43,001 nucleotides of DNA, taken from assembly GCF_001403795.1 (NCBI RefSeq), contig NZ_CXSU01000012.1, positions 1,008,507 through 1,051,507 on the forward strand, given 5' to 3'. Of this stretch, positions 6,881-15,748 are shown piece by piece. The stretch's first letter is position 1. Every line of letters starts with the position of its first letter. The translations under genes and the position numbers were made by a program. Below the pieces are notes generated by a model, which did not search any database, had not been told where the DNA came from, and was given only the letters and a program-made list of their open reading frames with translations. Origin of the DNA: Jannaschia donghaensis (GTDB lineage: Bacteria; Pseudomonadota; Alphaproteobacteria; Rhodobacterales; Rhodobacteraceae).

Positions 6881-7027
6881 AACGAAACGTGCTGCACCGC
6901 ACCCCATGGCTGGTGCCGCGATGGGCCGGCGGGATATCGGGCGGACGGAATTATCGGTCCTGCCCGCCCTTGCCGCCCCCTTCGACCTCTGGTCTATCTA
7001 GGAGTCGAAGATGCCCGTGGGGGACCC

Positions 7028-7513
7028 ATGACCGACAGCGACGCGACCGCGACCATCGATTACGGCCACCTGATGCACGACGCGATGCGCGGTCTGATCC
7101 GTCGCGTGCTGCAGGATGTGGCCGAAACCGGCCTGCCCGGCGATCACCACTTCTTCATCTCGTTCGATACGAACCATCCCGGCGTCGACATCGCCCCGTG
7201 GCTGCACGATCGCTACCCCGAGGATATGACCATCGTGCTTCAGCACTGGTTCGATGCCCTCGACGTGCGCGACGACGGGTTTTCCGTGACGCTCAACTTC
7301 GGTGAAAGTCAGGAACCGCTGGTGGTGCCCTGGGCCGCGATGAAGACTTTCGTCGACCCGTCGGTGGAATTCGGCTTCCGGTTCGAGCGGCAGGACGACG
7401 ATGGCACCGGGCCCGAACCGATCGAGGAAGCCCCCTTCGCCGAAATGGAAGAAGAGCCGGAGCCGCCCCGCAAGGACGCCGATGTCGTCAGCCTGGACCA
7501 GTTCCGCAAATAA
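7028..7513 (+). CDS. sspB: ClpXP adaptor SspB, alphaproteobacterial type
   Basis: 161 residues. The N-terminal domain (about 8-115) has the SspB-alpha landmarks IDYGHLMHDAMRGLIRRVL, HHFFISFDTNHPGVDI, the YPEDMTIVLQHWF segment and LVVPWAAMKTFVDPSVEFG. A flexible acidic linker rich in Glu and Pro follows, then a C-terminal VVSLDQFRK, the short peptide by which SspB docks on the ClpX zinc-binding domain. The protein tethers ssrA-tagged substrates to ClpXP. It lies about 150 bp after the tmRNA gene, so the tag and its delivery factor are physically linked here, and fumC follows in the same direction. The weak GGGGA upstream of the ATG suggests modest translation. Confidence 0.93.
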   Translation: MTDSDATATIDYGHLMHDAMRGLIRRVLQDVAETGLPGDHHFFISFDTNHPGVDIAPWLHDRYPEDMTIVLQHWFDALDVRDDGFSVTLNFGESQEPLVVPWAAMKTFVDPSVEFGFRFERQDDDGTGPEPIEEAPFAEMEEEPEPPRKDADVVSLDQFRK

Positions 7514-7594
7514 CGCGCCCGCGCCCGTTTCGATGGACGCCCCCACCGCGGACCGCTAGACCGTTGGCGACATTCGCCAGCAGGACACGATCCC

Positions 7595-8986
7595 ATGACC
7601 GACACCCGCACCGAAACCGACAGCTTCGGCCCGCTCCAGGTCCCTTCCGACAAGTATTGGGGCGCGCAGACGCAGCGGTCGATCCAGAACTTCCCCATCG
7701 GTTGGGAACGTCAGCCCGTGGCCATCGTGCGCGCCCTGGGCGTCGTCAAGAAGGCGGCGGCGGCCGTGAACGAAGGGTTTGGCGATCTGGATCCCGGCCT
7801 GTCCAAGGCCATTCAGGACGCGGCCACCGAAGTCATCGACGGCAAGTTCGACGACAACTTCCCCCTTGTCGTTTGGCAGACGGGATCGGGCACGCAATCG
7901 AACATGAATGCCAACGAGGTCATCTCGAACCGTGCGATAGAAATGCTGGGCGGCACCATCGGATCGAAGGACCCGGTGCATCCCAACGACCATTGCAACA
8001 TGGGCCAATCCTCCAACGACACCTTCCCGACAGCCATGCATGTCGCCATCGGGATGATGGCGCGCGACACGCTCCTGCCCGGTCTGCGCAAGCTGCACGC
8101 GGCGCTTGCCACCAAATCCGACGAGTTCAAGGACATCATCAAGATCGGCCGCACGCACACGCAGGATGCGACGCCCCTGACCTTGGGTCAGGAATTCGGT
8201 GGCTATGCGCATCAGGTCGCCAAGGGGATCGAACGGGTCGAGGCCTGCCTGCCCGACATCTATGAGCTGGCGCAGGGCGGCACCGCGGTCGGCACGGGCC
8301 TGAACACCCGCAAGGGCTTCGCCGAGAATGTGGCGACGGAAATCGCCCGGATCACCGACCTGCCCTTCGTTACGGCGCCCAACAAGTTTGAGGCGCTGGC
8401 TGCCCATGACGCGATGGTCATGTTCTCGGGCGCGCTCAAGACCGTCGCGGCCAGCCTGTTCAAGATCGCCAACGACATGCGCCTTCTCGGCTCCGGCCCC
8501 CGGTCGGGCCTGGGCGAACTGATCCTGCCGGAAAACGAGCCTGGGTCGTCGATCATGCCCGGCAAGGTGAACCCGACGCAGGCCGAGGCGCTGACGATGG
8601 TTTGCATCCACGTCATGGGCAACGACGCTGCCGTCGGTATGGCCGGATCGCAGGGCCATTTCGAGTTGAACGTCTACAACCCAATGATGAGCTACAACGT
8701 CCTGCAATCCATGCAACTGCTCGGCGACGCCGCCGGCAGCTTCACCGACAACATGGTGGTCGGCACGCAGGCCAACACGGCGCGCATCGACAAGCTGATG
8801 AAAGAATCGCTGATGTTGGTCACCGCACTGGCCCCGACCATCGGCTACGACAACGCCACCAAGGTGGCCAAGACGGCGCACAAGAACGGCACAACCTTGC
8901 GCGAAGAAGCCATCGGCATGGGTCTGGTCGATGCGGAAACCTTCGACCGCGTGGTCGATCCCAAGCTGATGATAGGGCCGAAGTAA
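7595..8986 (+). CDS. fumC: Class II fumarate hydratase
   Basis: 463 residues, the normal length for FumC. It catalyses the reversible hydration of fumarate to (S)-malate in the citric acid cycle and is an iron-independent cytosolic tetramer. The signature loop [13 protein letters not shown] with the catalytic serine is present around residues 312-324, together with the other two superfamily blocks: [17 protein letters not shown] near 100 and [16 protein letters not shown] near 186. CAGGAC lies a normal distance before the ATG. Two small genes follow in the same direction, a common arrangement in this order. No [4Fe-4S] class I enzyme is seen in the window. Confidence 0.97.
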   Translation: MTDTRTETDSFGPLQVPSDKYWGAQTQRSIQNFPIGWERQPVAIVRALGVVKKAAAAVNEGFGDLDPGLSKAIQDAATEVIDGKFDDNFPLVVWQTGSGTQSNMNANEVISNRAIEMLGGTIGSKDPVHPNDHCNMGQSSNDTFPTAMHVAIGMMARDTLLPGLRKLHAALATKSDEFKDIIKIGRTHTQDATPLTLGQEFGGYAHQVAKGIERVEACLPDIYELAQGGTAVGTGLNTRKGFAENVATEIARITDLPFVTAPNKFEALAAHDAMVMFSGALKTVAASLFKIANDMRLLGSGPRSGLGELILPENEPGSSIMPGKVNPTQAEALTMVCIHVMGNDAAVGMAGSQGHFELNVYNPMMSYNVLQSMQLLGDAAGSFTDNMVVGTQANTARIDKLMKESLMLVTALAPTIGYDNATKVAKTAHKNGTTLREEAIGMGLVDAETFDRVVDPKLMIGPK

Positions 8987-9028
8987 GTCGGGCTTCACCC
9001 CGTCGCGCGACCGCGCTACCCTTGCGTC

Positions 9029-9202
9029 ATGGCAAAGATCGTCAACCTGAATCGCGCCCGAAAGACACGGGACAAAGACGCCGCGAAAAAGCGGGCGGAT
9101 GAAAACGCCGCCCGGTTCGGACGCTCCAAGATCGAAAGACGGATCGAAACCGCGCAGGCCGATAAGGCCGAGCGCAGCCTGGACGGCCACGAAATCGAAT
9201 GA
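9029..9202 (+). CDS. DUF4169 small basic protein
   Basis: 57 residues, highly charged and predicted mostly helical. It starts MAKIVNLNRARKTR and ends with SLDGHEIE, the pattern of DUF4169, a short alphaproteobacterial family of unknown function. Its stop overlaps the start of the next gene (ATGA), so the two are translationally coupled. They follow fumC by 42 bp and are probably cotranscribed with it. Confidence 0.8.
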   Translation: MAKIVNLNRARKTRDKDAAKKRADENAARFGRSKIERRIETAQADKAERSLDGHEIE

Positions 9203-9429
9203 CCGACGCGCGGCCCCGCAAACGATCCCTAACGCTGCATGGGCACCGGACCTCAGTGTCGCTGGAGGAAGCGTTCTGGGTGGCCTTCGTGCAGATGGCA
9301 CGGGACCGCGACCTGTCGCTCAATGCCCTGGCCGCACAGATCGACCGGGATCGCGGCGTGACGGCGGGGCTCGCTTCGGCGATCCGGGTGGCGGTCCTGA
9401 AACATGTGCGGCGCCCCGAAGACGGCTAG
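9199..9429 (+). CDS. Ribbon-helix-helix domain protein
   Basis: 76 residues. RSLTLHGHRTSVSLEEAFWV gives the beta-strand and first helix, and LSLNALAAQIDRD a second helix, matching the RHH_4 type of ribbon-helix-helix proteins, followed by a basic tail. Such proteins are usually small DNA-binding dimers, but this branch has no known target. It overlaps the DUF4169 gene by ATGA. No toxin-like partner gene is next to it, so an antitoxin role is not supported. Confidence 0.78.
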   Translation: MTDARPRKRSLTLHGHRTSVSLEEAFWVAFVQMARDRDLSLNALAAQIDRDRGVTAGLASAIRVAVLKHVRRPEDG

Positions 9430-9463
9430 CCGCCCTGTCCCGGACGCCAGGCGACGCAGGTGC

Positions 9464-10558
9464 CTACGCGGATGCCCGCAGCACGCCCAGAACTTCCTCC
9501 GTCGGCACATCCGCCGTCACGAAAGCGTCCCCGATCCCGCGCGCCAGAACGAACCGGAGCGTCCCGTCCACGACCTTCTTGTCCTGCCCCATCAGGCCCA
9601 GAAGCGCCTCCGCGGGCGGCAGGTCGCCGGGTATGTCGCGCAAGTCTTTCGACAGGCCCATCGCCTCAAGGTGCGCGCGCACGCGCGACGGATCTTCTTG
9701 CGGGCACAGCCCCAGGCGCGACGACAGCTCGAACGCCATTGCGCAGCCGATGGCCACGCCTTCCCCGTGCAGCAGGCGATCAGAATAGCCCGTCGCCGCC
9801 TCCAGCGCATGACAGAACGTGTGGCCAAGGTTCAGCAGCGCGCGGTCCCCCTGCTCGGTCTCGTCGCGCACGACGATATCGGCCTTCATCTGCACCGAAT
9901 GGCGGACGGCCTCGGTCCGCAGGACCGGATCGTCGGCCAAACGCACCGCGTTTTCCTCAAGCCAGCCGAAGAATTTCGCGTCGCCCAGCAGCCCGTATTT
10001 CACGACTTCGCCGTACCCGGCGCGGAAATCGCGTGGGGTCAGGGTGTCCAGAACGTCGACATCGGCCAGCACCAGCGATGGCTGATGAAATGCGCCGACC
10101 AGGTTCTTGCCGTGGCGCGTGTTGATCCCGGTCTTGCCGCCCACCGACGAATCCACCTGCGCCAGAAGGGACGTGGGCACCTGAACGAAACGCACGCCGC
10201 GGCGCAGGATCGCGGCGGCAAATCCGGCCAGATCGCCGATCACCCCACCGCCCAGTGCGACAACGACATCGCCGCGTTCGCATCGCTGGTCCAGCAGCCA
10301 TTCAACGGTCTGCACGATCCCGTCCCAGCCCTTCGTTGCCTCCCCCGGTTCCAGCAACAGCGCGGGCGCGTCTATGTCGCCCAACCCGTCGCGCAAACGG
10401 TCCAGATGCAGCCCCGCGACACGCCGTTCGGACACGACGAAAACCTTGCGCCGTCGCAGCAGGGGGTCGATCAGCGCGGCCGCCCGCGCCATCAATCCCT
10501 GCCCGACGTGCACGTCGTAAGCCCGGTCCCCCAAAGGGACATGCACGATCTCGGTCAT
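9464..10558 (-). CDS. aroB: 3-dehydroquinate synthase
   Basis: 364 residues. It converts DAHP to 3-dehydroquinate, the second step of the shikimate pathway, with NAD+ and a divalent metal. The NAD-binding stretch GGGVIGDLAGFAA (about 100), QVPTSLLAQVDSSVGGKTGIN, then HGKNLVGAFHQP and the metal-ligand region NLGHTFCHALEAATGY are all present, with the acidic GYGEVVKYG block between. The start lies 7 bp after the aroK stop, the usual aroK-aroB order. The gene is convergent with the RHH gene across a 34-bp gap. Confidence 0.97.
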   Translation of the reverse strand: MTEIVHVPLGDRAYDVHVGQGLMARAAALIDPLLRRRKVFVVSERRVAGLHLDRLRDGLGDIDAPALLLEPGEATKGWDGIVQTVEWLLDQRCERGDVVVALGGGVIGDLAGFAAAILRRGVRFVQVPTSLLAQVDSSVGGKTGINTRHGKNLVGAFHQPSLVLADVDVLDTLTPRDFRAGYGEVVKYGLLGDAKFFGWLEENAVRLADDPVLRTEAVRHSVQMKADIVVRDETEQGDRALLNLGHTFCHALEAATGYSDRLLHGEGVAIGCAMAFELSSRLGLCPQEDPSRVRAHLEAMGLSKDLRDIPGDLPPAEALLGLMGQDKKVVDGTLRFVLARGIGDAFVTADVPTEEVLGVLRASA

Positions 10559-10565
10559 CGGAACC

Positions 10566-11192
10566 TCATGTCAGTATGCCGCCATCGCGCAGCGCCGCGA
10601 TCACACGATCGACCATCTGCGGGATCGGCAGGTCCGGCGCACCTTCGGCCACCAGATCGGCTGCCTGATAGGACGGCGTACGCGCCTCCAGCAAGTCGAT
10701 CAGGGTCGCCTTGGGATCGTCCGTCATCAAAAGCGGCCGCGTCGTGCGGTGCCGCACCCGGCTCCAAAGCAGCTCTGCATCGGCCTTCAGCCAGACCGAA
10801 ACCCCCAATTTTCCGATCAACGCCCGGTTTTCCGCCCGCAGGAACGCCCCGCCCCCGGTGGATACCACGCCCGGTCCTTCGGCCAGCAGACGGGCCAGCA
10901 CTTCGGTTTCACGGGCGCGGAAGAACGGCTCTCCGTCGCGGGCGAAGATCTCGGCGATGGTCATGCGCGCGGCCGTGACCAGGGCGTCGTCGGTGTCGCG
11001 GAACGGCACGCCAAGGCGTGCGGCCATGGCGGTTCCGACGGCCGTCTTGCCGCAGCCCATCATACCGACAAGCACCACGGGGCGCGTCAGGTGCAACCCG
11101 CGTGACCCACCCGTCACCGGCCCCCGCTCCGGCATCTTGTCGCCCATCGCCCGCATCCGCCGTCCATGCCCTGTCGCTTGACCGATTGCCAT
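10566..11192 (-). CDS. aroK: Shikimate kinase
   Basis: 208 residues. It phosphorylates shikimate at the 3-hydroxyl with ATP. It shows the Walker A motif GMMGCGKTAVG, the shikimate-binding RDTDD, a GEPFFRARETEVL segment and the GGGAFL motif, then the lid region with RTTRPLL. The first 30 or so residues before the kinase fold are not conserved. The ATG at 11192 is preferred because GGCGGAG lies seven bases upstream; internal ATGs at about residues 13, 16 and 20 would also give a full enzyme. It is the first gene of the aroK-aroB operon and is divergent from a small membrane-protein gene, with about 50 bp in between that must hold both promoters. Confidence 0.95.
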   Translation of the reverse strand: MAIGQATGHGRRMRAMGDKMPERGPVTGGSRGLHLTRPVVLVGMMGCGKTAVGTAMAARLGVPFRDTDDALVTAARMTIAEIFARDGEPFFRARETEVLARLLAEGPGVVSTGGGAFLRAENRALIGKLGVSVWLKADAELLWSRVRHRTTRPLLMTDDPKATLIDLLEARTPSYQAADLVAEGAPDLPIPQMVDRVIAALRDGGILT

Positions 11193-11242
11193 CTATATCT
11201 CCGCCCGCCACAATGGTTGCAACGATAACAGGCAAGGCAGGT

Positions 11243-11371
11243 ATGTTCCGGTTTCTCAAATATCTCCTGATCCTTCTCGTCCTGGGGACGGTGGGCCTCT
11301 TTGGTTATTCCTATCTGTTGGAGCCTGACCCCACGCCCGGAACCACGACGATCGAGATCGATGCGGGCTAG
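11243..11371 (+). CDS. Small single-span membrane protein
   Basis: 42 residues: a short basic start MFRFLKYLL, one hydrophobic helix (about 5-27, rich in Leu, Ile, Val, Gly) and a Pro- and Thr-rich tail ending in DAG. Not recognised as a named family. AGGCAGGT lies directly before the ATG. Its stop codon lies inside the start of the next gene (ATGCGGGCTAG), so translation of the two is likely coupled. The protein may act with the following secreted protein, but only position supports that. Confidence 0.65.
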   Translation: MFRFLKYLLILLVLGTVGLFGYSYLLEPDPTPGTTTIEIDAG

Positions 11372-12884
11372 CGTCCTTGCCGCGGCGGCCCTGCTGTGCG
11401 CGGCCCCACTTGCCGCACAGCAGCCGCCCGAATCGGCCATCCCATGGCTGTCGGACAGCTTGTCGTCCCCGCGCACGATCCCGGCCCCGGACGAACCTGC
11501 GGCCACGCCGCTGACCGGCACGGATGTCACCGTCATGCCGCTGGGGCAGACGCGGCGCGATGCCGTGGGCCTTCTGTCGTCGCGCCTGACAGGCCTGCCG
11601 CGCGATGCCTTTGCCGGTTCCGATCCATCCCGCCTCGCCAGGTTGATCGCGGATCAACCGACCGACGCCCTGCCCGCGATGCAGGACATGGTGCTGATGC
11701 TGCTGTTGGCGGAACTGGATCCGCCACGTGCCGCCGCCGACCCCGACGCGCTGTTCTTTGCGCGGGTCGATGGTCTGCTGCGCTTCGGCGCGTTGGACCA
11801 GGCGCAGGCCTTGCTGGAACGGGCCGGTGCCACCGACCCGCAGGCATTTCGGCGCTGGTGGGACACGTCGCTGCTGACGGGGTTCGACACCCGTGCCTGC
11901 GACGCGATGACGGCGAACCCCGGCGTCGCCCCGACCCTGCCCGCACGCATTTTCTGCCTGACGCGCACCGGCGACTGGGCCGCGGCCGCCCTGACCCTCG
12001 ACACCGGACGGGCCCTTGGGGCGATCACGCAGGCCGAGGATGATCTTCTGGCCCATTTCCTGGACCCGGAGATGTTCGAGGGGATGCCCCCGCCCATCCC
12101 ACCGCGCCCCATGACGCCGCTTGCCTTTCGCCTGCTCGACGGGATTGGGGAAACGCCGTCGATCTCGGGCCTGCCGCTGGCCTTCGCCGTTGCCGACCTG
12201 CGCCCGACGACGGGCTGGAAAAGCCAGATCGAGGCCGCCGAACGCCTGACCCGCGCCCGTGCGCTGGACGTCAATCGCCTGCTGGCCCTCTATACCGAAG
12301 GGCGCCCTTCGGCCTCCGGCGGGGTTTGGGACCGGGCCGCCGCGATCCAGCGTCTGGACACTGCCATCATGGCGCGGGACGCGGGGACGGTTGCCGTTGC
12401 CCTGCCCCCGGCTGTCGCGCGGATGGACGAGGCCGGTCTGCTGGTCGCCTTCGCCGATCTTTACGGCGAGGCGCTGTCCAAGCTTCCAATTCCACCTCCG
12501 GCGGCAAACCTTGCCCTTCGCGTCGGCCTCCTGTCCCCGGCCTATGAGAAGATCGTGGCACCGCTTGCCGACACGACCGGCGTGTCCACCGACGCCCGAA
12601 TTGCCTTCGCCGTGGCCGTGGCCCTTGGCGATATGACGGGCGTCGCTTCCGACGATCCCCTGGAGCGTGCCATCGCCGACGGCTTCACCGGCACGCCACC
12701 CGACCACCTGACCCGTCTGGCCGAGGGCGAACGATTGGGCGAAGCCCTCCTGGAGGCCGCACTTCTGCTTGCCGACAGGGCCGAGGCCGATCCGCAGGAC
12801 ATCGCGGACGCGCTCGCCTTCTTACGGTCCGTCGGCCTGACCGACATCGCCCGCCGCACGGCGCTGCAACTGCTGCTGTCGTGA
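11361..12884 (+). CDS. Large secreted protein of unknown function, upstream of xerD
   Basis: 507 residues. A Sec signal peptide (ASVLAAAALLCAAPLAAQ, residues 3-20) is followed by a long helical body rich in Ala, Leu, Asp and Pro, with repeated helix pairs of the kind found in solenoid proteins (for example FARVDGLLRFGALDQAQALL and LEAALLLADRAEADPQDIAD). There are paired cysteines around residues 180 and 200. I do not recognise a catalytic motif. From memory a protein of this type is conserved between the aroKB genes and xerD in Rhodobacteraceae. The start was set at 11361 because it begins the signal peptide; the frame is open upstream. Its stop overlaps the GTG start of xerD. Confidence 0.78.
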   Translation: MRASVLAAAALLCAAPLAAQQPPESAIPWLSDSLSSPRTIPAPDEPAATPLTGTDVTVMPLGQTRRDAVGLLSSRLTGLPRDAFAGSDPSRLARLIADQPTDALPAMQDMVLMLLLAELDPPRAAADPDALFFARVDGLLRFGALDQAQALLERAGATDPQAFRRWWDTSLLTGFDTRACDAMTANPGVAPTLPARIFCLTRTGDWAAAALTLDTGRALGAITQAEDDLLAHFLDPEMFEGMPPPIPPRPMTPLAFRLLDGIGETPSISGLPLAFAVADLRPTTGWKSQIEAAERLTRARALDVNRLLALYTEGRPSASGGVWDRAAAIQRLDTAIMARDAGTVAVALPPAVARMDEAGLLVAFADLYGEALSKLPIPPPAANLALRVGLLSPAYEKIVAPLADTTGVSTDARIAFAVAVALGDMTGVASDDPLERAIADGFTGTPPDHLTRLAEGERLGEALLEAALLLADRAEADPQDIADALAFLRSVGLTDIARRTALQLLLS

Positions 12885-13801
12885 ACTGGGTCGATCTGTT
12901 CCTGGAGGCGCAGGCCGCCGAACGCGGTGCGGCCCTCAACTCCCTGCAGGCCTACCGGCGCGACCTCGATGCTTTTGCGGCGCATCTGATCCATCGAAAT
13001 CTGGCCATCGACACGGCGACCCGGACGCAGATCGAAGGTTTTCTCATCGCCTGCGAGGCGAAGGGGCTTGCGGCATCGACCCGTGCGCGCCGCCTGTCGG
13101 CCATTCGCGGCCTTTACCGGTTCGCCCACGAGGAAGGGCTGCGCGACGACGATCCGGCCATCCGCATCACCGGCCCGCAGAAACCGAAATCCTTGCCCAA
13201 GACGCTGTCGGAGGCAGATGTCGATGCCCTGCTCGGCGCGGCCGAGGATATGGGCAAGACCGAAGCGGAGAAGCTGCGCGACACCTGCCTGATGCAGCTG
13301 CTGTATGCGACGGGCATGCGCGTCAGCGAACTCGTCGCGCTGCCCGTCGCGACTGCGCGGGGCGATCCGCGGATGCTGCTGGTCCGCGGCAAGGGCGGGA
13401 AAGAGCGCATGGTCCCCCTGTCGCCCGCCGCACGCGATGCCATGGCGCATTGGCTTCGACACCGCGACCGCGCGGAGGCACAGGCCCGCACCACCAAGGG
13501 CACGCCCGCGTCGGCCCATCTGTTCCCGTCGCGCGGCAAGGCGGGACATCTGACCCGCGTCTGGTTCCACAGCCGGATCAAGGCGCTGGCCGCGTTTGCC
13601 GGGCTGAACCCCGATGGCGTCAGCCCCCACGTGCTGCGCCACGCCTTCGCGACTCATCTATTGGCAGGCGGGGCCGATCTGCGCGCGATCCAGACGATGC
13701 TGGGGCACGCCGACATTTCGACCACCGAAATCTACACCCATGTCCTGGAGACCCGGCTGCGGGACCTCGTGCTGACGCATCATCCGCTTGCCACGGAGTG
13801 A
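12881..13801 (+). CDS. xerD: Tyrosine recombinase XerD
   Basis: 306 residues, the normal XerC/D length. The core-binding SAM-like domain spans about 1-90 and the catalytic domain about 105-300. Catalytic residues visible: R147 (ATGMRVSEL), a lysine in RGKGGKER (171-174), H250 and R253 (HVLRHAFATHLL), H276 (LGHADIS) and the nucleophile Y285 (TEIYTHV). It resolves chromosome dimers at dif with its partner XerC during division. The choice of XerD over XerC rests on overall pattern and on this conserved neighbourhood. The GTG start overlaps the preceding stop as GTGA. Surrounded by housekeeping genes, it is not a phage integrase, and no attachment sites are seen. Confidence 0.92.
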   Translation: MNWVDLFLEAQAAERGAALNSLQAYRRDLDAFAAHLIHRNLAIDTATRTQIEGFLIACEAKGLAASTRARRLSAIRGLYRFAHEEGLRDDDPAIRITGPQKPKSLPKTLSEADVDALLGAAEDMGKTEAEKLRDTCLMQLLYATGMRVSELVALPVATARGDPRMLLVRGKGGKERMVPLSPAARDAMAHWLRHRDRAEAQARTTKGTPASAHLFPSRGKAGHLTRVWFHSRIKALAAFAGLNPDGVSPHVLRHAFATHLLAGGADLRAIQTMLGHADISTTEIYTHVLETRLRDLVLTHHPLATE

Positions 13802-13806
13802 CGGAG

Positions 13807-13835
13807 CGGAGCGAGGGATCCTCCTTCGCGCTCCG
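13807..13835 (+). terminator. Hairpin after xerD
   Basis: CGGAGCG (13807-13813) and CGCTCCG (13829-13835) form a perfect 7-bp stem five bases after the xerD stop, with GGGATCC inside the loop. It is followed by TGGGGTATT, so the U tract is poor. It is a candidate terminator or attenuator before ytoQ. Confidence 0.4.
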
Positions 13836-13871
13836 TGGGGTATTCAGGAAACGAAGAATTAGGAGCGATCC

Positions 13872-14321
13872 ATGACCTTGAACGTCTATCTGTCCGGCGA
13901 GATTCACACCGACTGGCGCGACGAAATCACCGCGGCCTGCGCCGACCTTGATGTGACCTTTGCCGCCCCCGTCACCGACCACGCCGCCTCCGACGATTGC
14001 GCCGTGGCGATCATGGGCGCGGAGCCGGACAAGTTCTGGCACGATCACAAGGGGGCCAAGCTGAACGCCATCCGCACACGGCGCGGTATCGACCAGGCGG
14101 ACATCGTGGTCGTGCGCTTCGGCGACAAATACAAGCAGTGGAATGCCGCCTTCGACGCCGGCATGGCTGCGGCCTTGGGCAAATCACTGATCGTGATGCA
14201 CGGGCCAGACCATCAACACGCCCTCAAAGAGGTCGACGCCGCCGCCCTTGCAGTGACCGAAACGCCCGAACAGGTCGCGCAGATCCTTACCTATGTCCTG
14301 ACCGGCACTTTGCCGTCCTGA
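13872..14321 (+). CDS. ytoQ: YtoQ family protein
   Basis: 149 residues. It begins NVYLSGEIHTDWRDEI, continues with FAAPVTDHAASDDCAVAIMG, a FWHDHKGAKLNAIRTRRGI segment and DIVVVRFGDKYKQWNAAFDAGMAAALGK, which is the YtoQ pattern. The fold is that of nucleoside 2-deoxyribosyltransferase-like proteins; the substrate is unknown. GGAGCGATCC precedes the ATG. It is a single gene between xerD and the CorC-type gene, all in the same direction. Confidence 0.82.
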   Translation: MTLNVYLSGEIHTDWRDEITAACADLDVTFAAPVTDHAASDDCAVAIMGAEPDKFWHDHKGAKLNAIRTRRGIDQADIVVVRFGDKYKQWNAAFDAGMAAALGKSLIVMHGPDHQHALKEVDAAALAVTETPEQVAQILTYVLTGTLPS

Positions 14322-14363
14322 TCGCGCCTTGTCGCAGCCCCCGTCCCGGACCATAACGCGCCC

Positions 14364-15677
14364 ATGGAAACAACCATCGACACGATCAACTGGGGCGCCA
14401 CTTGGGGCACGGCAGGCGCTATCGTCTTCCTGCTGTTCCTGTCCGCGTTCTTCTCGGGCTCCGAAACGGCGCTGACGGCGGCCAGCCGCGCCAAGCTGCG
14501 CAGCCAGGCCGACAAGGGCAGCGCCGGGGCCGAACGCGCCCTTCAGGTGACCGAAGATAACGAACGCCTGATCGGCAGCGTCCTTCTGGGCAACAACATT
14601 GTCAACATCCTGTCGGCCTCGCTGGCGACGGCGCTGTTCACAATGCTTTTCGGCGAAGGCGGCGTGGCGATCGCGACATTGGTGATGACGGCGCTGGTCC
14701 TCGTCTTCGCCGAGGTCCTGCCCAAGACCTATGCCATCACCAACCCCGAACGCGCGTCCAGCCTGGTCGCACCCATCATCGCGGTCGTCATTCGCGTCTT
14801 CAGCCCCGTGGTGTCCGCTGTGCGGGCCTTCGTGCGCGTCGTCCTGTCCATGGTCGGCGTCGACACGGACCCAGACGGCAACATCATGTCCGCCCGCGAA
14901 GAAATCACCGGCGCCATCACGCTGGGCCACAACGAAGGCAGCGTCGAGAAAGAGGATCGCGACCGTCTGCTGGGCGCGCTCGACCTGGCCGACCGCTTCG
15001 TGGAGGAGATCATGCTCCACCGGTCCGGCATCGAGATGATCAACGTCGCCAGCGCCCCGTCCGACATTCTGGATCAATGCCTGCATTCGCGCCACACCCG
15101 CCTGCCGGTCTTCCGTGACGAGCCGGAGAACGTCATCGGCATGGTCCATTCCAAGGACCTGCTGCGCGCCGTCGACAAACTGGTCCGGACCGAGGGTGGC
15201 GGGATCGAGGCGATGGAAAAGCTCGACGTCACCGACGTGATGATGGAGCCGTATTTCATTCCCGAAACGACGACGCTCGACGATCAGATGCGTCAGTTCC
15301 TGCGCCGTCACACGCATTTCGCCCTGGTGGTGGACGAATACGGCGCGCTTCAGGGCCTGATCACACTGGAGGACATTCTGGAAGAGATCGTGGGCGAGAT
15401 CACTGACGAGTTCGACCACCCCGAAGAACCCGTTCTGGAGGCCGAGGCCGACGGGACCTATCTGATCGAAGGCAACATGACGATCCGCGACCTGAACCGT
15501 GCGACCGAATGGGGCCTGCCCGACGACGAGGCCAATACTGTCGCAGGCCTTGTCATCCACGAGGCGCAGACGATTCCGACCACGGGCCAGGTCTTCAGCT
15601 TTCACGGCTTCCGGTTCGAAGTCGCAGCGCGCGAGGCCAATCGCATCACGCAGCTGCGCATCCGCCAGCTGGGGTAA
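14364..15677 (+). CDS. CNNM/CorC (HlyC) family membrane protein with CBS pair
   Basis: 437 residues. The N-terminal DUF21 domain (about 15-190) has four membrane segments and the family's SAFFSGSETALTAASRAKL and LLGNNIVNILSASLATAL motifs, plus FAEVLPKTYAI. A CBS pair lies at about 205-335 (MLHRSGIEMINV, SRHTRLPVFRDEPENVIGMVHSKDLL, THFALVVDEYGALQGLITLEDILEEIVGEI). The C-terminal CorC_HlyC domain (345-432) ends FRFEVAAREANRITQLRI. Members are implicated in Mg2+/Co2+ efflux; the old haemolysin label is misleading. It is preceded by ytoQ and followed 71 bp later by a secreted protein gene. Confidence 0.9.
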   Translation: METTIDTINWGATWGTAGAIVFLLFLSAFFSGSETALTAASRAKLRSQADKGSAGAERALQVTEDNERLIGSVLLGNNIVNILSASLATALFTMLFGEGGVAIATLVMTALVLVFAEVLPKTYAITNPERASSLVAPIIAVVIRVFSPVVSAVRAFVRVVLSMVGVDTDPDGNIMSAREEITGAITLGHNEGSVEKEDRDRLLGALDLADRFVEEIMLHRSGIEMINVASAPSDILDQCLHSRHTRLPVFRDEPENVIGMVHSKDLLRAVDKLVRTEGGGIEAMEKLDVTDVMMEPYFIPETTTLDDQMRQFLRRHTHFALVVDEYGALQGLITLEDILEEIVGEITDEFDHPEEPVLEAEADGTYLIEGNMTIRDLNRATEWGLPDDEANTVAGLVIHEAQTIPTTGQVFSFHGFRFEVAAREANRITQLRIRQLG

Positions 15678-15748
15678 GGTTTTCCCCCCTTCCGTGAATT
15701 TCCGCTCTGGTGTTACCTTGCGTCAACATTCGATCGTCGGGGGACATC

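Noticed and set aside
6685-6897. Minus-strand 70-codon frame in the tmRNA region
   Set aside because: It overlaps the structured RNA completely and shows no recognisable protein pattern.
9199-9429. Antitoxin of a toxin-antitoxin pair (RHH protein)
   Set aside because: The neighbour is DUF4169 and fumC, with no toxin-like gene adjacent; the RHH_4 branch is not known as an antitoxin.
12881-13801. Tyrosine recombinase as sign of an integrated element
   Set aside because: The sequence and context fit the chromosomal XerD. There is no adjacent tRNA, no direct-repeat ends and no phage or conjugation genes.
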